Shown here piece after piece: positions 21,075 to 32,754 of a DNA stretch of 64,000 nt. Numbering within the stretch: position 1 is the first letter of the stretch; every line of letters starts with the position of its first letter. The DNA comes from Alentia gelatinosa (lineage: Eukaryota; Annelida; Polychaeta; Phyllodocida; Polynoidae), in the NCBI GenBank assembly GCA_950022655.1, contig OX465587.1, positions 30,197,716-30,261,715 of the forward strand. The letters are read 5' to 3'. The position numbers and the translations under genes were made by a program. The notes under the pieces are model-generated. The model saw only the letters and a program-made list of their open reading frames with translations. It was not told the origin of the DNA and ran no database searches.

Positions 21075-21360
21075 CAGGGCCAGATACAAGTTTTGGTCAA
21101 AGACGTCGTTCTCAACGAGTCTGATGCGGTTTGATATGAATGAGGCGACAGCCGAGTGAATATCACAAAGCATTCAAACGAGTTGGAGAATGACTTCTTT
21201 GACAAAAAAAAGTTGCTTTCTGTATTTATCTCACCCCTGTTCACACTAAAGGACAGGAAAGGAAAACACAGGATATAAACCATGGAGAACGGACTGCAAT
21301 ACTTGTAGGGTTCCCAATGTTAAGCCTATGGACATTTATTCCAGGGGTGAGATAAAGCCC
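21075..21360. repeat. fold-back module, body type I, with well-placed CGAG boxes
   Basis: Boxes on the plus strand: CAAG 21087, CGAG 21116, TGAG 21141, CGAG 21153, CGAG 21179. Gaps are 25, 21, 8 and 22 nt; the sixth box has decayed. The body ends at CAGGGGTGAGATAAA. Confidence 0.78.
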
Positions 21361-22285
21361 ATGATACAAGGCAAAGTCTAATGTCTAATTCTTATGAAAC
21401 CGGACACACCATCTAGACGCCATCTAGACATGTCGCGAGACTAGTGAAACAGGTCCCTGGACATTGTGAGTGGCTGACCTTGGTGCTTAAAGAAACGACT
21501 CTGAAGAAATCAGAGTTAAAGAGACACTATCGTCTCCTGAGAGGGTCCTTCACAAATACAGCCACCTAACACCTGGGGCCAGTTCCTAAATGTGTCTTGT
21601 GAAATTAACAAAGAGTTGGTCTGCGGCACAGCCCTTCAGTGAAGCCTGATTCCCACTAGGAGATTCTTGCCCCAGAGACTGGTGTCCGGCATAGTCGCTG
21701 AGAAACGCCAGTGGCACAGTGAGTGGGAGGGTAATGTTGGCGACTAGCAGCCCGAAAATTTCAAACATGTTTGAAATTAAATCGCAAGAGACTAGTGCCT
21801 TTTTTGGGCGGACTCAAGTTGGTGACTCGTGCACGCACCATGGGGGCCGGGGCAAGAGTCGCCCATGATTTGGCATTTTTGCATTACCGCTTGGCGAGAT
21901 GGGAGATTCCTAGGAATTTATGCTCATATATAGTCAACAACTGAAGCCCCACACATGCCCCAAAATCGCCTAGTGGGTCCCACTGCTACAAACAGACCCA
22001 TCTTGAGTTTGTATGCTTTTCTTTCAATAGGTTCAATCAATGAGTCTCAAAAGGACGTAACTACCTTACCTAGATGTGAGACTACACAAACAAACAAACA
22101 AATAAACAAACCCCTCCATAGATGCCAATATATGCTGCTATGAAAAAAACCTCATGTATGTAAATTTTTTCTTTAATGCTAAAAACCAGTTTACAATCAC
22201 CACCGTTTTTCATCTCAATTCATGAACATCCAATAATCTGAAATTCACATTGATTTTCACAATAGGCATCCCCCTGCCAGAGCTT
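21361..22285. other. unassigned segment
   Basis: Contains a fragment (about 21385-21475) sharing CCATCTAGACATGTC and GTGAAACAGGTCCCTG with the hairpin at 54071-54142, and an AAAC microsatellite at about 22086-22110. Nothing else was recognised. Confidence 0.4.
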
Positions 22286-22432
22286 TCCATAAAGAATTAC
22301 GCACTGAAGGGGGTAAATAAAATCGGAAATTTTGCGTATGCTCCTTCTTTGTTCTTTTGCGTACAAGATTGGTAGGGAGATTAGGGGGTCCAAAATTTCA
22401 GAAATTCTGCTTGCATTCTTTATGGTTGGCCT
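22286..22432. mobile_element. MITE family GGGGCCATCC, copy 3 (degenerate)
   Basis: Same internal order as copy 1: TCCATAAAG, TCGGAAATTTTG, GCTCCTTCTTTGTT, AAAATTTCAGAAATTCTGC, CTTTATGG. Both ends are mutated. Confidence 0.78.
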
Positions 22433-22645
22433 TGCAATATGAGATATTGATAGAGTTTGCGGCAGGAGCGTTGATTTTGGTAGCGCGGGTGACCTTGTCC
22501 CGCCTTGGCAACCTCCACTCATTGTAGACACGTTTCCTGTCATGCGCAGTAAGCAGGTCTGTAATTACGCTGGGTCCTGGCGTGTACCCGTCATGCACGT
22601 CTCCCCGCCTGACAACCAGCGCAGGGACCTTTATCTCCGCCATCG

Positions 22646-23570
22646 GTGTTGTAAGATGACGTACGGCACACTGTGCGCGTATGACATACATACGGCACAT
22701 GGCTGTACAGTGCTGTAAGATGACGTACGGCACACTGTGCGCGTATGACATACATACGGCACATGGCTGTACAGTGTTGTAAGATGACGTACGGCACACT
22801 GTGCGCGTATGACATACATACGGCACATTGCTATTCAGTGCTGTAGAATGATGTTCGTCACACTGTGCGCGTACCACATACGGAACATTGCTGTACAGTG
22901 CTATAGAATGATATACATCACACCGTACACGTATGACATACATACAGCACATAGCTGTACAGTGCTGTAGAATGACGTACGTCACACTGTGCATGTATGA
23001 CATCCATACGGCACCTGGCTGTACAGTGCTATAGAATGACGTACGTCACACTGTGCGCATATGACATCCATACAGAACATAGCTGTACAGTGCTGTAGGA
23101 TGATGTTTGTTACACTGTGCGCGTATGACATACATACGGCACATGGCTGTACAGTGCTGTAGGATGACGTACGTCACACTGTGCGCGTATGAGATACATA
23201 TGGCACATGGCTGTACAGTGCTGTAGGATGACGTACGTTACACTGTGCGCGTATGAGATACATACAGCACATGGCTGTACAGTGCTGTAGGATGACGTAC
23301 GTCACACTGTGCGCGTATGAAATACATACGGCACCTGGCTATACAGTGCTGTAGAATGACGTACGTCACACTGTGTGCGTATGAGATACATACGGCACCT
23401 GGCTGTAGAGTGCTATAGAATGACGTACGTCACACTGTGTGCGTATGAGATACATACGGCACATGGCTATACAGTGCTGTAGAATGACGTACGTCACACT
23501 GTGCGCGTATGAGATACATACGGCACATGGCTGCACAGTGCTGTAGAATGACGTACTGCACGCTGTGCAT
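22646..23570. repeat. 64-bp satellite, about 14 units
   Basis: The unit contains GACGTACG(G/T)CACACTGTGC, GCGTATGACATACATACGGC and ATGGCTGTACAGTGCTGTA. The first three units are nearly identical; later ones diverge. Each unit holds two overlapping palindromes (GACGTACGTC and CACACTGTGCGCG-like). Minus-strand frames across it are artefacts. Confidence 0.93.
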
Positions 23571-25310
23571 GTGACACATACATACGTCACATAGCCAACA
23601 AAGCTATGTAAGAAATATTGATTTGTATAAGGAATTCAATCCTTCTAACTAAGAAACAAATCCTTTTGGGGTAGACACATATGGCTCTATCAACGTGTTG
23701 CTACTTTGTGTTCGTACTAGAATACGGATGGTTATGCTATTTGCGTATTGCTCACATCCTGCAACTTTTATTAAGGCTTGATTAATGCAAATCGTAGCCT
23801 CTGGTTTGGGATTTTCTGTTCATTTCAAGGCATCGCTATCAAAACGAATTACTTTGTCAATCGAGGTCTTACCCTGACCCTAAACTCTCATAGGTGTCCT
23901 CTATAGTAGTGAATCCTGCTCGAGTCGAAATTCCTCTTCTCTTGATTCATTGTATGAATCACTTTTGATTCCAGTTGATTTCATCTGAAGTTCATTTATT
24001 TATCAACAACAACATCATAGAAACTCGATTCAGCTTTCTTTTCTCACCTGGAGCCCCTACCTTGGTTTGAAGTAAAATCTCTGATGCAGATTCTGGGGCC
24101 TGTTTAATAATCTAGGATCGTACATGAAGACCCGTTTCTGTACCTCATACAATAGTTATCGTTTAATGATATTTAAGTCTTTTCCACTGCACGAAACCTA
24201 CCGCTTTACATATGTATCTGAAACGCGTCTAACAGTAGGATTTTGCATCTAGAAGTTCGACCTGTTGTCCTTATCTAGTGGCGTATATACATGTTCATGG
24301 TGTGGTCTTATATGCGTCATATATATGCCTGATTCCGTTGTATATACACCACCATCCAATAGTTCCAATCTTTGCAACTTGGGGACACTACTGGTAGCAT
24401 ATTTCATTTTCCATTAACCATCCAAGTCTGTATTATATAAAAATTGCAATTTTATATTACCAACTTATTTTATAAAAACCTAATTAAGTATAAATTGATT
24501 AATTACACATAGTAAACCTTGCATTATGTTGTTTTTTTTATTGTTTTTTCAATAGATCTTACTTTCAAACACCATTTCAATGTGTGGACAGTCAGGCTTA
24601 CTATATAATGACCCTCTTCAGACTTGAGGTTGAATCCTGAAATCATCTTATCCCCGTGTGAATGCGGCTGCACACGTGTGAATGCGGCCGCACACATGTG
24701 AATGCACCTGCACATGTGGGAGGGTTTCCCACTGAGTCAATCTGTACAAACGCGGTAGGCAGTGGGCGGTGGGCGGTGGGCGGCGGGCAGCGGGGGGCTT
24801 CTCACTGAGGCTGGCTGGGGGTGGCGTGGGGTTGTGGGGAGGAGTTGGGGGTGACGGGGGCGGGCAGGAGACGGGGGTCGGCTGGTCTAAAAACAACAAC
24901 GGGCATGGTAGAGGTAGCGGACTTTTTTAATTTTCAGTACACATACACATACGCCTGGCGTATATATATCGCGCAGAGCATGTTTTATCTTGGATGCGCC
25001 AGGCGTGAAATACAGCCAAGTCGCGCGCGTCTACATATGGAAACTGTCTTGTAGACGCCCGAAACGCAGACGCGGATAAGAAGTGTATACAAATGTAAAC
25101 AAGCCACTTTACAGCTGATACGTGCGTTATCGCGATGGCGTATATATATGTAAAATGGTGGTTTTCGTGCAGTGTTCGCTAAGACAGTCTTAGACATCCA
25201 GAAGGTCATCCATAAGTGTTGAATATAGTTGACTCACATCGTCCCTGGGTCTCTATGGCATACAGAAAAGGGTCTTCATGTACGACCTTAGATTATTAAA
25301 CAGGCCCCTT
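23571..25310. other. unassigned AT-rich segment with a GC-rich island
   Basis: No gene was recognised. Three short units of GTGTGAATGCGGC(T/C)GCACAC type lie at 24655-24720, followed by a G-rich stretch to about 24890. A long frame across the G-rich stretch has a low-complexity product and no recognisable domain. Confidence 0.4.
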
Positions 25311-25317
25311 TGGGACA

Positions 25318-25563
25318 TATATATACACAATATTGACTGGTTTCAGATACTAGCAGTCGCATGCTCCGAGTAGTTGACGCGCAGTAATATCCAAGCGCAT
25401 TCAAGAATACTGCGCAGAGGCAACTCCGAGGAGTATAAATACAACAGCTTTTATCTGAAACCAGTCAATATTGTATTTATTATCCACTTTCTCCTGATAA
25501 GTGGCGTACTGATACTAGTTCATTTAGGTACGCACTATTTTTCAGTGCGCACTATTTTTCCGT
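25318..25563. repeat. fold-back module, body type III, left part (split by insertion)
   Basis: Palindrome arms ATTGACTGGTTTCAGATA and complement. Boxes CGAG 25367, CAAG 25392, CAAG 25402, CGAG 25427, with gaps 21, 6 and 21. The body begins TATTTATTATCCAC and is broken at 25564 by the TIR element; it resumes at 26696. Confidence 0.82.
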
Positions 25564-26695
25564 ATATGGTCAATTCTCCCAGATCGTGATCGATGCCCAC
25601 GTACGGTGACCAAAAATTCAAACTAGTTATATCTTGATAAAAGAAGTGGAAATATATAGTAGGAGACAATACCTTACATGGGTAAATGTTGGGAACACTA
25701 ATATTTATTGGAAATTATTTTTTTAGCTGAATAATTTTAACCTTGTAACCCATATGTCACCGTACGTGGTCAAGTGGGTTCAATGAGGTCTTAGGGTAAA
25801 TATTGGTTGTTACTTTTTAGCAGAATCAGATTTTCATTATCAGAAAATGAATCTCTAATCATATTGAGAAAATTAAAGTTGATTAATATTATTTAGAACA
25901 TAATGCCCATGTACGGTGACCGACCCACGTACGGTGACATAAATAAAAAGACATGTATGTTTCTTGGCATTAACATGCCTGAAGTCCTTGCAAATTGCAG
26001 ATGTTAATGGTTCCATAATACTCTATTTATCTATGAAATATTATTCATTAATATTGTAATTCTTTTTCCTTACATAAGCAAAACCTAATAATTTCTGCCC
26101 ACGTACGGTGACCAAATAAAGTTCACCACCCATGTTCATTTAGCTGTGGTATACTTGATGGCAGAATTAATTTATACACTAGAGATGATATATAAACTGT
26201 GTATACTCCTCCTTTGTTTGGTGGATTAAAAAGTACCAAAAAAAGTACTATTCTATAATTTGTGTACCTTTTAATGTGGCTTGCCCACGTACGGTGACAT
26301 AGCCTTCACCACTGATTTTATACACCTAGACTACATGTATATTTCCCCATTTAAACATTCATTATGTTTTATAAGTTCTGCAACACATTTGTGGGTATGA
26401 CACATTCAAGATAGACAAATATCTATAGTTACATAACTATAAGAGGTGTTCAAAATCTGGTTATACAGGTTTCATCTATGACTTTTGAGTTAAAAATGCC
26501 TATTTTAGGGGTTTACCAATATTCTTTCAAGATATAGATACATGAAAGTGGGGTTCCCCTAACAGATCTTTCATTTCTACATACTCTAATATCGTTTCTG
26601 ATATCCTAAAACGATATTTACATATAAAAACGACTCTTTGAATTATTGGTCACCGTACGTGGGCATCGATCACGATCTGGGAGAATTGACCATAT
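25564..26695. mobile_element. 1132-bp non-autonomous TIR transposon with reiterated terminal motif
   Basis: Terminal inverted repeats of about 57 bp (25564-25620 and the mirror ending at 26695) differ at one position by eye. Each includes GCCCACGTACGGTGACC. The same motif occurs again inside at 25756 (reverse), 25904, 25923, 26097 and 26282, the pattern expected of transposase-binding sites. No transposase ORF is present; the interior is AT-rich. It sits inside a type III fold-back module, whose other copies show the uninterrupted site. TAT or ATAT is duplicated at the junctions but the exact duplication is ambiguous. Superfamily unknown. Confidence 0.9.
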
Positions 26696-26810
26696 GCGCA
26701 ATTTATCGCAACCAGGAGCATACAACATATCTGTATGCTCCTGGTATGTAGATACACGCTCCCATGTGTTTTCTATGGACACTTTGTAATAGGTGGATAA
26801 TATATATTCA
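26696..26810. repeat. fold-back module, body type III, right part
   Basis: Continues the module interrupted at 25564: GGAGCATACAACATATCTGT, GTATGCTCCTGGTATG, CACTTTGTAATAGGTGGATA. Confidence 0.8.
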
Positions 26811-27669
26811 TACTCACTCAAGTGGACTGGAATTATGTTTACTGCATACAATAAATCAGAAAGTGAATCGAGCTATATCTTTTTTTTATTTCGACTCAAC
26901 ATGTCATGCTTTATTTCACCTCAAAGAAGGCTCACTTTGAATACAAATCCACCATTGATGGTTAAGATTTACAGCCTTAAATAAAGACATCTTTGATACT
27001 CATTAAATAATCACAGGAAATATTATTCATGTAAATCCTGTACGATCTCTTTGATGTTTAGCGAGATGGAAAAGTTAACACTGATGTTACAAATTGAGCA
27101 TCGGTGAAAAATGATATTTGAGAGAGATTGTGACTTTACCATGTTAGAAAACTATGCCACAATTTGAGTAGTCTACGTGAAAATAATAATTTAAAATTTT
27201 GTCCTGAATGAGTGTGGCTTGGTAACTTTTGCTAGTACATGGACCAAAGTAGACCAAGTCTCTGAATGCCTATAACGGTTTTTTTTTGTGTTTACTGAAT
27301 TTAAAAAAAAAATTCAATAGACTCAATTCAAAGATTCTGTAGTTTGGTTAAGATAAATCCATCCTTTACCTTTAAGAATTTATTCTCCTAAGGCAGTGCC
27401 TTGACAAGCGCTAGATGAATTTATATGGAAACGGGGTTACTGTGGCTGTTTGCGATGAATACAGGGTAAAATTGACAACTAGATGAATCGATGCTTAATG
27501 GAAAAAAAATACCAGTGTTTCATAAATAGGTTGTTGCATGGACCTGTGGGCTGAAATGATCGGTCATGGTCAGAGATCTATTTGGATATAGCTGTGCCAT
27601 ACTTATGCATGTATGATAATTCGACTATGGAACAGAAGCGGTCACTATCAACGATCGCCACTTCTATTA
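26811..27669. other. unassigned AT-rich segment
   Basis: No ORF above 70 codons with any recognisable feature, and no repeat family shared with the rest of the window was recognised. Confidence 0.5.
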
Positions 27670-27942
27670 GGCCCGGCGTCCACCTACTACGATATGGCTC
27701 CGATATGGTCTACGATGCACCTCCCGATAAAAAATCAAAATCGCGTCGGAAGGTCACCTAATATCAGTGCAGTTGACCACATATCTGCGATTAGACACCG
27801 ATAAAAACCCCATACAACGCATGGTGGATTGGCTTGTCTAGACATATTTTGCACCTTTCCGATATGGCACCGATTTTGACATTTTGTATCGGTGCCATAT
27901 CGGGAGGTCAACGATTCTATCGTAGTAGGTGGACGCCGGGCC
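27670..27942. mobile_element. TIR element family GGCGTCCACC, copy 1
   Basis: 273 bp. Ends GGCCCGGCGTCCACCTACTA and its complement, followed inward by CGATATGGC(T/A)CCGAT. Flanked by TTA on each side (TA or TTA target site; PIF/Harbinger or mariner-like, unresolved). Relatives at 32483-32754, 49842-50131 and 51975-52247. Confidence 0.88.
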
Positions 27943-27999
27943 TTAAACTACTGCCAGCTATTTGCTTTGGTTTCTTGGTGGTTGTGGTTGGTCTCTTTA

Positions 28000-28150
28000 G
28001 AGGGAAACTATTTGCTGGTGAAGGAAAGTCAAAGTTACGAGGTAAGGCTCAGACAAATTACTGCCCAGGGCCTTGGCTGTGGGCAGTAATTTTTCCGAGC
28101 CTTACCTCGTAACTTTGACTTTATCTCTCTTGATAATTGGTTTCCCTATT
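28000..28150. mobile_element. hairpin MITE
   Basis: A nearly perfect inverted repeat (28025-28067 with 28081-28123) includes AAAGTCAAAGTTACGAGGTA and TTACTGCCCA. The pairing extends outward imperfectly through GAGGGAAAC/GTTTCCC. A diverged relative of one arm lies at 52890-52985. Confidence 0.8.
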
Positions 28151-28400
28151 CCTATATACCTGCAAATGTAGCTTGATAACGATAAATAGCGTTATTTGCT
28201 TACCCACCATCAAATGCAAACCTAGATCCAACCTTATTGAGTAACTTCACACTCTATGTTTTCTCCCCACTGCACTTTTTATATGAATTTTGTAAGAAAC
28301 GATCTGATCGGTCTAAACATCAACCTTGGGTTGTAAACGTCAACCTTGGGTAGTAAACGTTAGTTATTCCACCCCCTATTAATTAGTGTGGTGTAACCAT
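28150..28400 (-). repeat. interspersed repeat, inverted relative of 30590-31120
   Basis: Reverse-complement match to the two direct units at 30590-31120, including GGTTGGATC(T), CATAGAGTGT(G/T)AAGTTACTC and CCCAAGGTTGAC. Non-coding. Confidence 0.7.
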
Positions 28401-28440
28401 AGAGTGTTCGGCCATAGGTACATAGGAATTATACAGAAAT

Positions 28441-28795
28441 GCATTGAGAATCGTATAAATAGACAGTACTCGAAGAGTTTGGATGGGGCTCAATCTTCAT
28501 CGAGGTGAAGCCGAGTGACGATTATGGCCCATTCAAACTAATGGAGTTTTGTGTATTTTACAATTCGAGTGTGGTTCTGGATTTATCTCACCCCTTTTAA
28601 TGACATAAAATATCTTCAAAATTTCACAATAATCAGAATAGACTTAACAAATTCATATGACGTCATCTCAAATATACTACGCCACGGCTGTGGCGTAGTA
28701 TTGTCACTTTACGGGGGTGATCGTTGAGTATTTTTTTCTAATGTTATTCCTATGGCTAAACTTGTACCAGGGGTGAGATAAACAGGGAATACGTT
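28441..28795. repeat. fold-back module, body type I
   Basis: Palindrome apex CGAGGTGAAGCCGAGTGACG (28499-28518). The body runs from TTTATCTCACCCC to CAGGGGTGAGATAAA and contains an inserted palindrome around 28670-28705 (CTACGCCACGGC). Confidence 0.72.
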
Positions 28796-28939
28796 TAAAA
28801 TGTGGGAGAATTTCACTTTACGCTTCTGGGAACAGGAGGTAATCAGGTGATAGAATTCAATCCTTGTCATTTCACTACAGTGCTCCTTTAAGTCTTCACT
28901 CATGTGTGCACAAGGCACTGCGTGTGTCACTGAGTCAGG

Positions 28940-29330
28940 CGTAAGGAGAAACAAAAATAATGACTTAATAGAAACTGAACGAGAATTAGACTTGACAATG
29001 TTTATGCCACGACGGGAAGGTCGCGTATTACTACACGAGGTGTAGCCGAGTGTAGTGAGGAGCAGACCTGACCAGAGTGGCATAGACATTGACAAGTCTA
29101 ACTCGAGTTCGGTTTCGTATTTATCCTACCTCGTCTATGCTTTTGTATTACTAAAAGATAAATATTGAGTCAATGACCAACAGAACTGTTTTTCATAGTA
29201 GCTGACATCCTGCTCTCTGATTGGCCAATATTGTTATTACTCTAGTGGCTTAAAAAAACACGGCCTGCCACATAAAATTTCCCTATGTTAAGTCTATGGC
29301 AGTTTTTTATAGGGGTAGGATAAAAAAACA
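28940..29330. repeat. fold-back module, body type I' (TTTATCCTACC)
   Basis: Boxes CGAG 28980, CGAC 29010, CGAG 29036, CGAG 29047, AGAG 29074, CGAG 29104; gaps 26, 22, 7, 23, 26. Arms contain GACTTGACAATGTTTATGCC and complement. The body ends TAGGGGTAGGATAAA at about 29324. Confidence 0.82.
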
Positions 29331-29354
29331 ATCCACCTCAGCAGCTAAATTAGG

Positions 29355-29640
29355 AAACGTCCTTACTGTGGACGAAACGGTTCCTGTTCAAGGTCAGTCG
29401 TCGGTTTCATACTACCTGACGCCATAGTATGAAATCGATGAATGACCGAGAGTAGGAACCGTTTCGTCCACAGTCAGGATGTTTGTTTATTATTATATAC
29501 CTTAAATCGACAAAAAAACGACAATTTAACGACTTATTAAGTCACACTCACAGCGGGCGCAAACATTATCATTACTGCACCCCTAGCAGCGGTCGGTATT
29601 TCATAGACATTCGCACACAGGTATATATATAATAATAAGC
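29355..29640. repeat. fold-back module, body type II
   Basis: Arms GTGGACGAAACGGTTCCTG and complement (29372-29475). The body is bounded by TTATTATTATATACC and GGTATATATATAATAATAA and contains GGTATTTCATAGACATTCG. No CGAG box at the apex in this copy. Confidence 0.75.
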
Positions 29641-30589
29641 TATTCACCACTGGCCGAAGAAAATGGCTGCAATTATTTGAGTTCTCCTAAAAGTCTGTTG
29701 GTGGTGGTCAACGACTGCACGTTGGTATCTAGAAATCTCTGAAGTTGTAGTGTATGCCTTGTTTCTGCCGCATTTAACAGGTTCATACTGACAGAACTGT
29801 TCTCCAAACACGATGACCATCGCTGTAGTGGCCTTATTGCATAATCTATGCACAGTTAATTGGTGAGCACTTTTCTGCATGTCTGTTTTCATTCACCGAT
29901 CTGACTCCGGTGGTTCCCGACTTCAGATCTGTAGCGAATAGTTGGCCAGTGGAAAAAGGCTTATACGCAATGCTTGAACTCCCTGATTTCTCCAGCATCC
30001 TTCATCGATAGAATCACACACATTATGAGCATTTATCTATGAATGAATCTATTTTTCCACAAGCCAGGAAAAATAGTTTCCATGAACACAAATAGAGGAA
30101 TTTTCTACTAATATCTCAACTACAAAGATGTAATTCTTAAAGGTTTAATCTGTATTAAGAACTTGGAAGTGTTTCTATAGCTTAAGAGAACGGATATCCA
30201 TAAACTAGAAAAAATCCATTTTGCGCTATTATCTCTACTGCAAAGATTTCTTAAAAGTTTATTTTGTGTTCAATTCTGGACTCAAAGGAGTTAGTGTTGG
30301 TCCAATAGCCCAAAGCAAATATCAGAAACGGCTAGGCGGACCTTCAGACCAAATCACATTGGGTGTGAAAGTAGGTTTAATAATACCGGGGCCTCCAAAA
30401 AGGTGTCCCTTTGTTGATTATATGTCCCATTGAAAAGGCACTAGTCATGGTGGGATGGGTTTCCCAGGCATTCTCAACTTAAGTAAACTGGGGGTGGTTT
30501 TTTTGCAAGTATAATAATCACACTTTTTGGCCCGAGAGCGAGAGGTATTCCTATATACCTATGGCCGTACACTATGCTTACACTACGTT

Positions 30590-31120
30590 CTGATAGGTGG
30601 AGTAACTTATGTATACTACCCAAGGTTGCCGTATACTAGGCAGGGTTGCCGTAAACTACCCAAGGTTGACATTTTGACCAATCCGATCGTCTCTTACAAA
30701 ATTCATATAAAAAGCACAGTGGGGAGAAAACATAGAGTGTTAAGTTACTCCATAAGGTTGGATCTGGCTTCAGGTTTGATGGTGGGTGAGCAAATAACGC
30801 TAATTATCATTATTAAACCACATTTGAAGGTATATATATAGGAGTAGGGAAAAGATAACGTTCGGGGGGGGGGGTGGAGTAACTTATGTATACTACCCAA
30901 GGTTGCCGTATACTACGCAATGTAGCTGTATACTACCCAAGGTTGACATTTAGACCAATTAGATCATCTCTTACAAAATTCATATGAAAAGCGCAGTGGG
31001 GGGAAAATGTAGAGTGTTGAGTTACTCAATAAGGTTGGATCTGGCTTCGGGTTTGATGGCGAAGAACACTATTTATCGTTATTAAACCATATTTGAGGGT
31101 ATATAGAAATAGGGAAACCA
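30590..31120 (+). repeat. two direct units of about 280 bp
   Basis: GGAGTAACTTATGTATACTA, CCAAGGTTGACATTT, TCTCTTACAAAATTCATAT and AAGGTTGGATCTGGCTTC recur in order at about 30600 and 30883. They are separated by a G-run. No ORF of note. Confidence 0.85.
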
Positions 31121-31360
31121 AGTTTCCGGAGAGATAAAGTCTCTACCTATGCCGGAAAACACTACAGATACCAACCTCTGCTGTACTTTTGGTATTTCAT
31201 CCATCCCAGCATACTATGCTGGTATACAAAAATACCAGCATACTTTGATTACCCATTCTGATTGGTTAAGAAAAATAACTGACCTAGTTATGACGTAGTG
31301 GTGCTGACGTAACGTAAAGATATGACAAGGACTCCAAATTTATAAGGACAGGCAATGTCT

Positions 31361-31670
31361 ATACCCATGCCGTATATACTGTAAATTGGCACCGTTTTGG
31401 CATATGACGTAAAAATACTGTACGGACCACCTTCCCATACACGTTTATTAACATATCGGTTGTTAAAAATTAAATTAATGATTTTTTTTTCAATTTTGGG
31501 TATATAGTAAATATATAACGTCCAACCATGCTTGTACAAGTCACAGAACTCGATGATAATTTACAGTTTGTACGGAACTCGGCATAAATGCCTCGGTCCA
31601 TACAAACCGTAAATTACCATCTCGTTCTGTGAATTTTACAGCATGGTCAGGACGTTCTATATAAATACCC
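31361..31670. repeat. fold-back module, body type IV
   Basis: Palindrome 31520-31645 with boxes CTCG at 31549, 31578, 31592 and 31621; gaps 25, 10, 25. Arms contain CCATGCTTGTACAAGTCAC and TTTGTACGGAAC. The body is bounded by GGGTATATAGTAAATA and TATACTGTAAA. Relatives at 41575-41830, 42130-42280, 52310-52840 and 56450-56780. Confidence 0.82.
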
Positions 31671-31856
31671 CCCCCCTCCCACGCTGGTAGGCGGGAGTGG
31701 CATATTTTCGATTGATTCGTAACAATTCACAGATTAAACGCCTGGTGTGTTTTCCAATAAGTATACACCTTGAAATACCTTGAATTTACCTTTAATCACG
31801 ATCTAAAGTTTAATTTCGCAACGCAGAGCTGATCCGTATAAGAGCGGAAGACACCG

Positions 31857-32450
31857 TGGGGTGGGTCACCTCAGTAGTAAAGAGCACTGGACTCGTAATC
31901 CCAAGATTGTCAGAGTTTGTAGGTTCAAGTCCCACTGTAGCCACTCTTCTCCTTCACCCCCAGCAGTGGTAGATTTAATGCTGTATCAAAGGCCAGTCCT
32001 TCTCATACCATGTCTATGTGGTGTGGTATACAGAAACCTTTCTCCTTCACCCCCAGCAGTGGTAGATTTACTGCTGTATCAAAGGCCAATCCTTCTCATA
32101 CCATGTCTGTGTGGTGTGGTGTGCAGCCACTTTTCTCCTTCATCCCCAGCAGTGGTAGATTTACTGCTATATCAAAGACCAGTCCTTCTCATACCATGTC
32201 TATGTGGTGTGGTGTACAGCCACCATTCTCCCTCACCCCAGCAGTAGTAGATTTATTGCTATATCAAAGACCAGTCCTTCTCATACCATGTCTATGTGGT
32301 GTGGTGTGCAGCCACCTTTCTCCCTCACCCCAGCAGTAGTAGATTTACTGCTATATCAAACGCCAATCCTCATACCATGTAAATGTAGTGTGGGAAGTAA
32401 AAGAACTCTCACCTCAGTAAATGTGTAGGGGTGAATTTCTACCTAAATCC
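31857..32450 (+). mobile_element. tRNA-derived SINE with complete head and about five 93-bp tail units
   Basis: The head (31857-31940) has an A-box-like CTCAGTAGTAAAGAGC, an anticodon loop reading CTCGTAA (Thr CGU-like) and a perfect B box GGTTCAAGTCC. A 93-bp unit (CCCAGCAGTGGTAGATTTA ... ATGTCTATGTGGTGTGG) follows about five times. It ends with AAGAACTCTCACCTCAGTAA and CTACCTAAAT. Copies on the other strand lie at 6843-7435 and 61560-61850. It is a SINE head, not a functional tRNA gene: stems are imperfect. Confidence 0.87.
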
Positions 32451-32482
32451 ATCTCATAGATTCAGTCAAACCCAAAGTAAGT

Positions 32483-32754
32483 CTACCTACTATGATATGG
32501 CTCCGATATGGTCTACGATGCACCTCCCGATAAAAAAACAAAATCGCGTCGGAAGGTCACCTAATATCGGGGCAGTTGACCACGTTTCTGCGATTAGACA
32601 CAGATGAAAACCCCATACAATGCGTGGTGGATTGGCTTGTCTAGACCTATGTCTACGATTTTGCACCTTCCCGATATGGCACCGATTTTGACACTTTGTA
32701 TCGGTGCCATATCGGGAGGTCTACGATTCTATCGTAGTAGGAGGACGCTGGGCC
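32483..32754. mobile_element. TIR element family GGCGTCCACC, copy 2
   Basis: Nearly the same interior as copy 1 (CTCCGATATGGTCTACGATG, AATCGCGTCGGAAGGTCACC, ATTGGCTTGTCTAGAC). The left end is truncated; the right end is GGACGCTGGGCC followed by TTA. Confidence 0.85.

Noticed and set aside
31857..31940. Functional tRNA-Thr gene
   Set aside because: Acceptor and anticodon stems are imperfect and a SINE tail follows directly.
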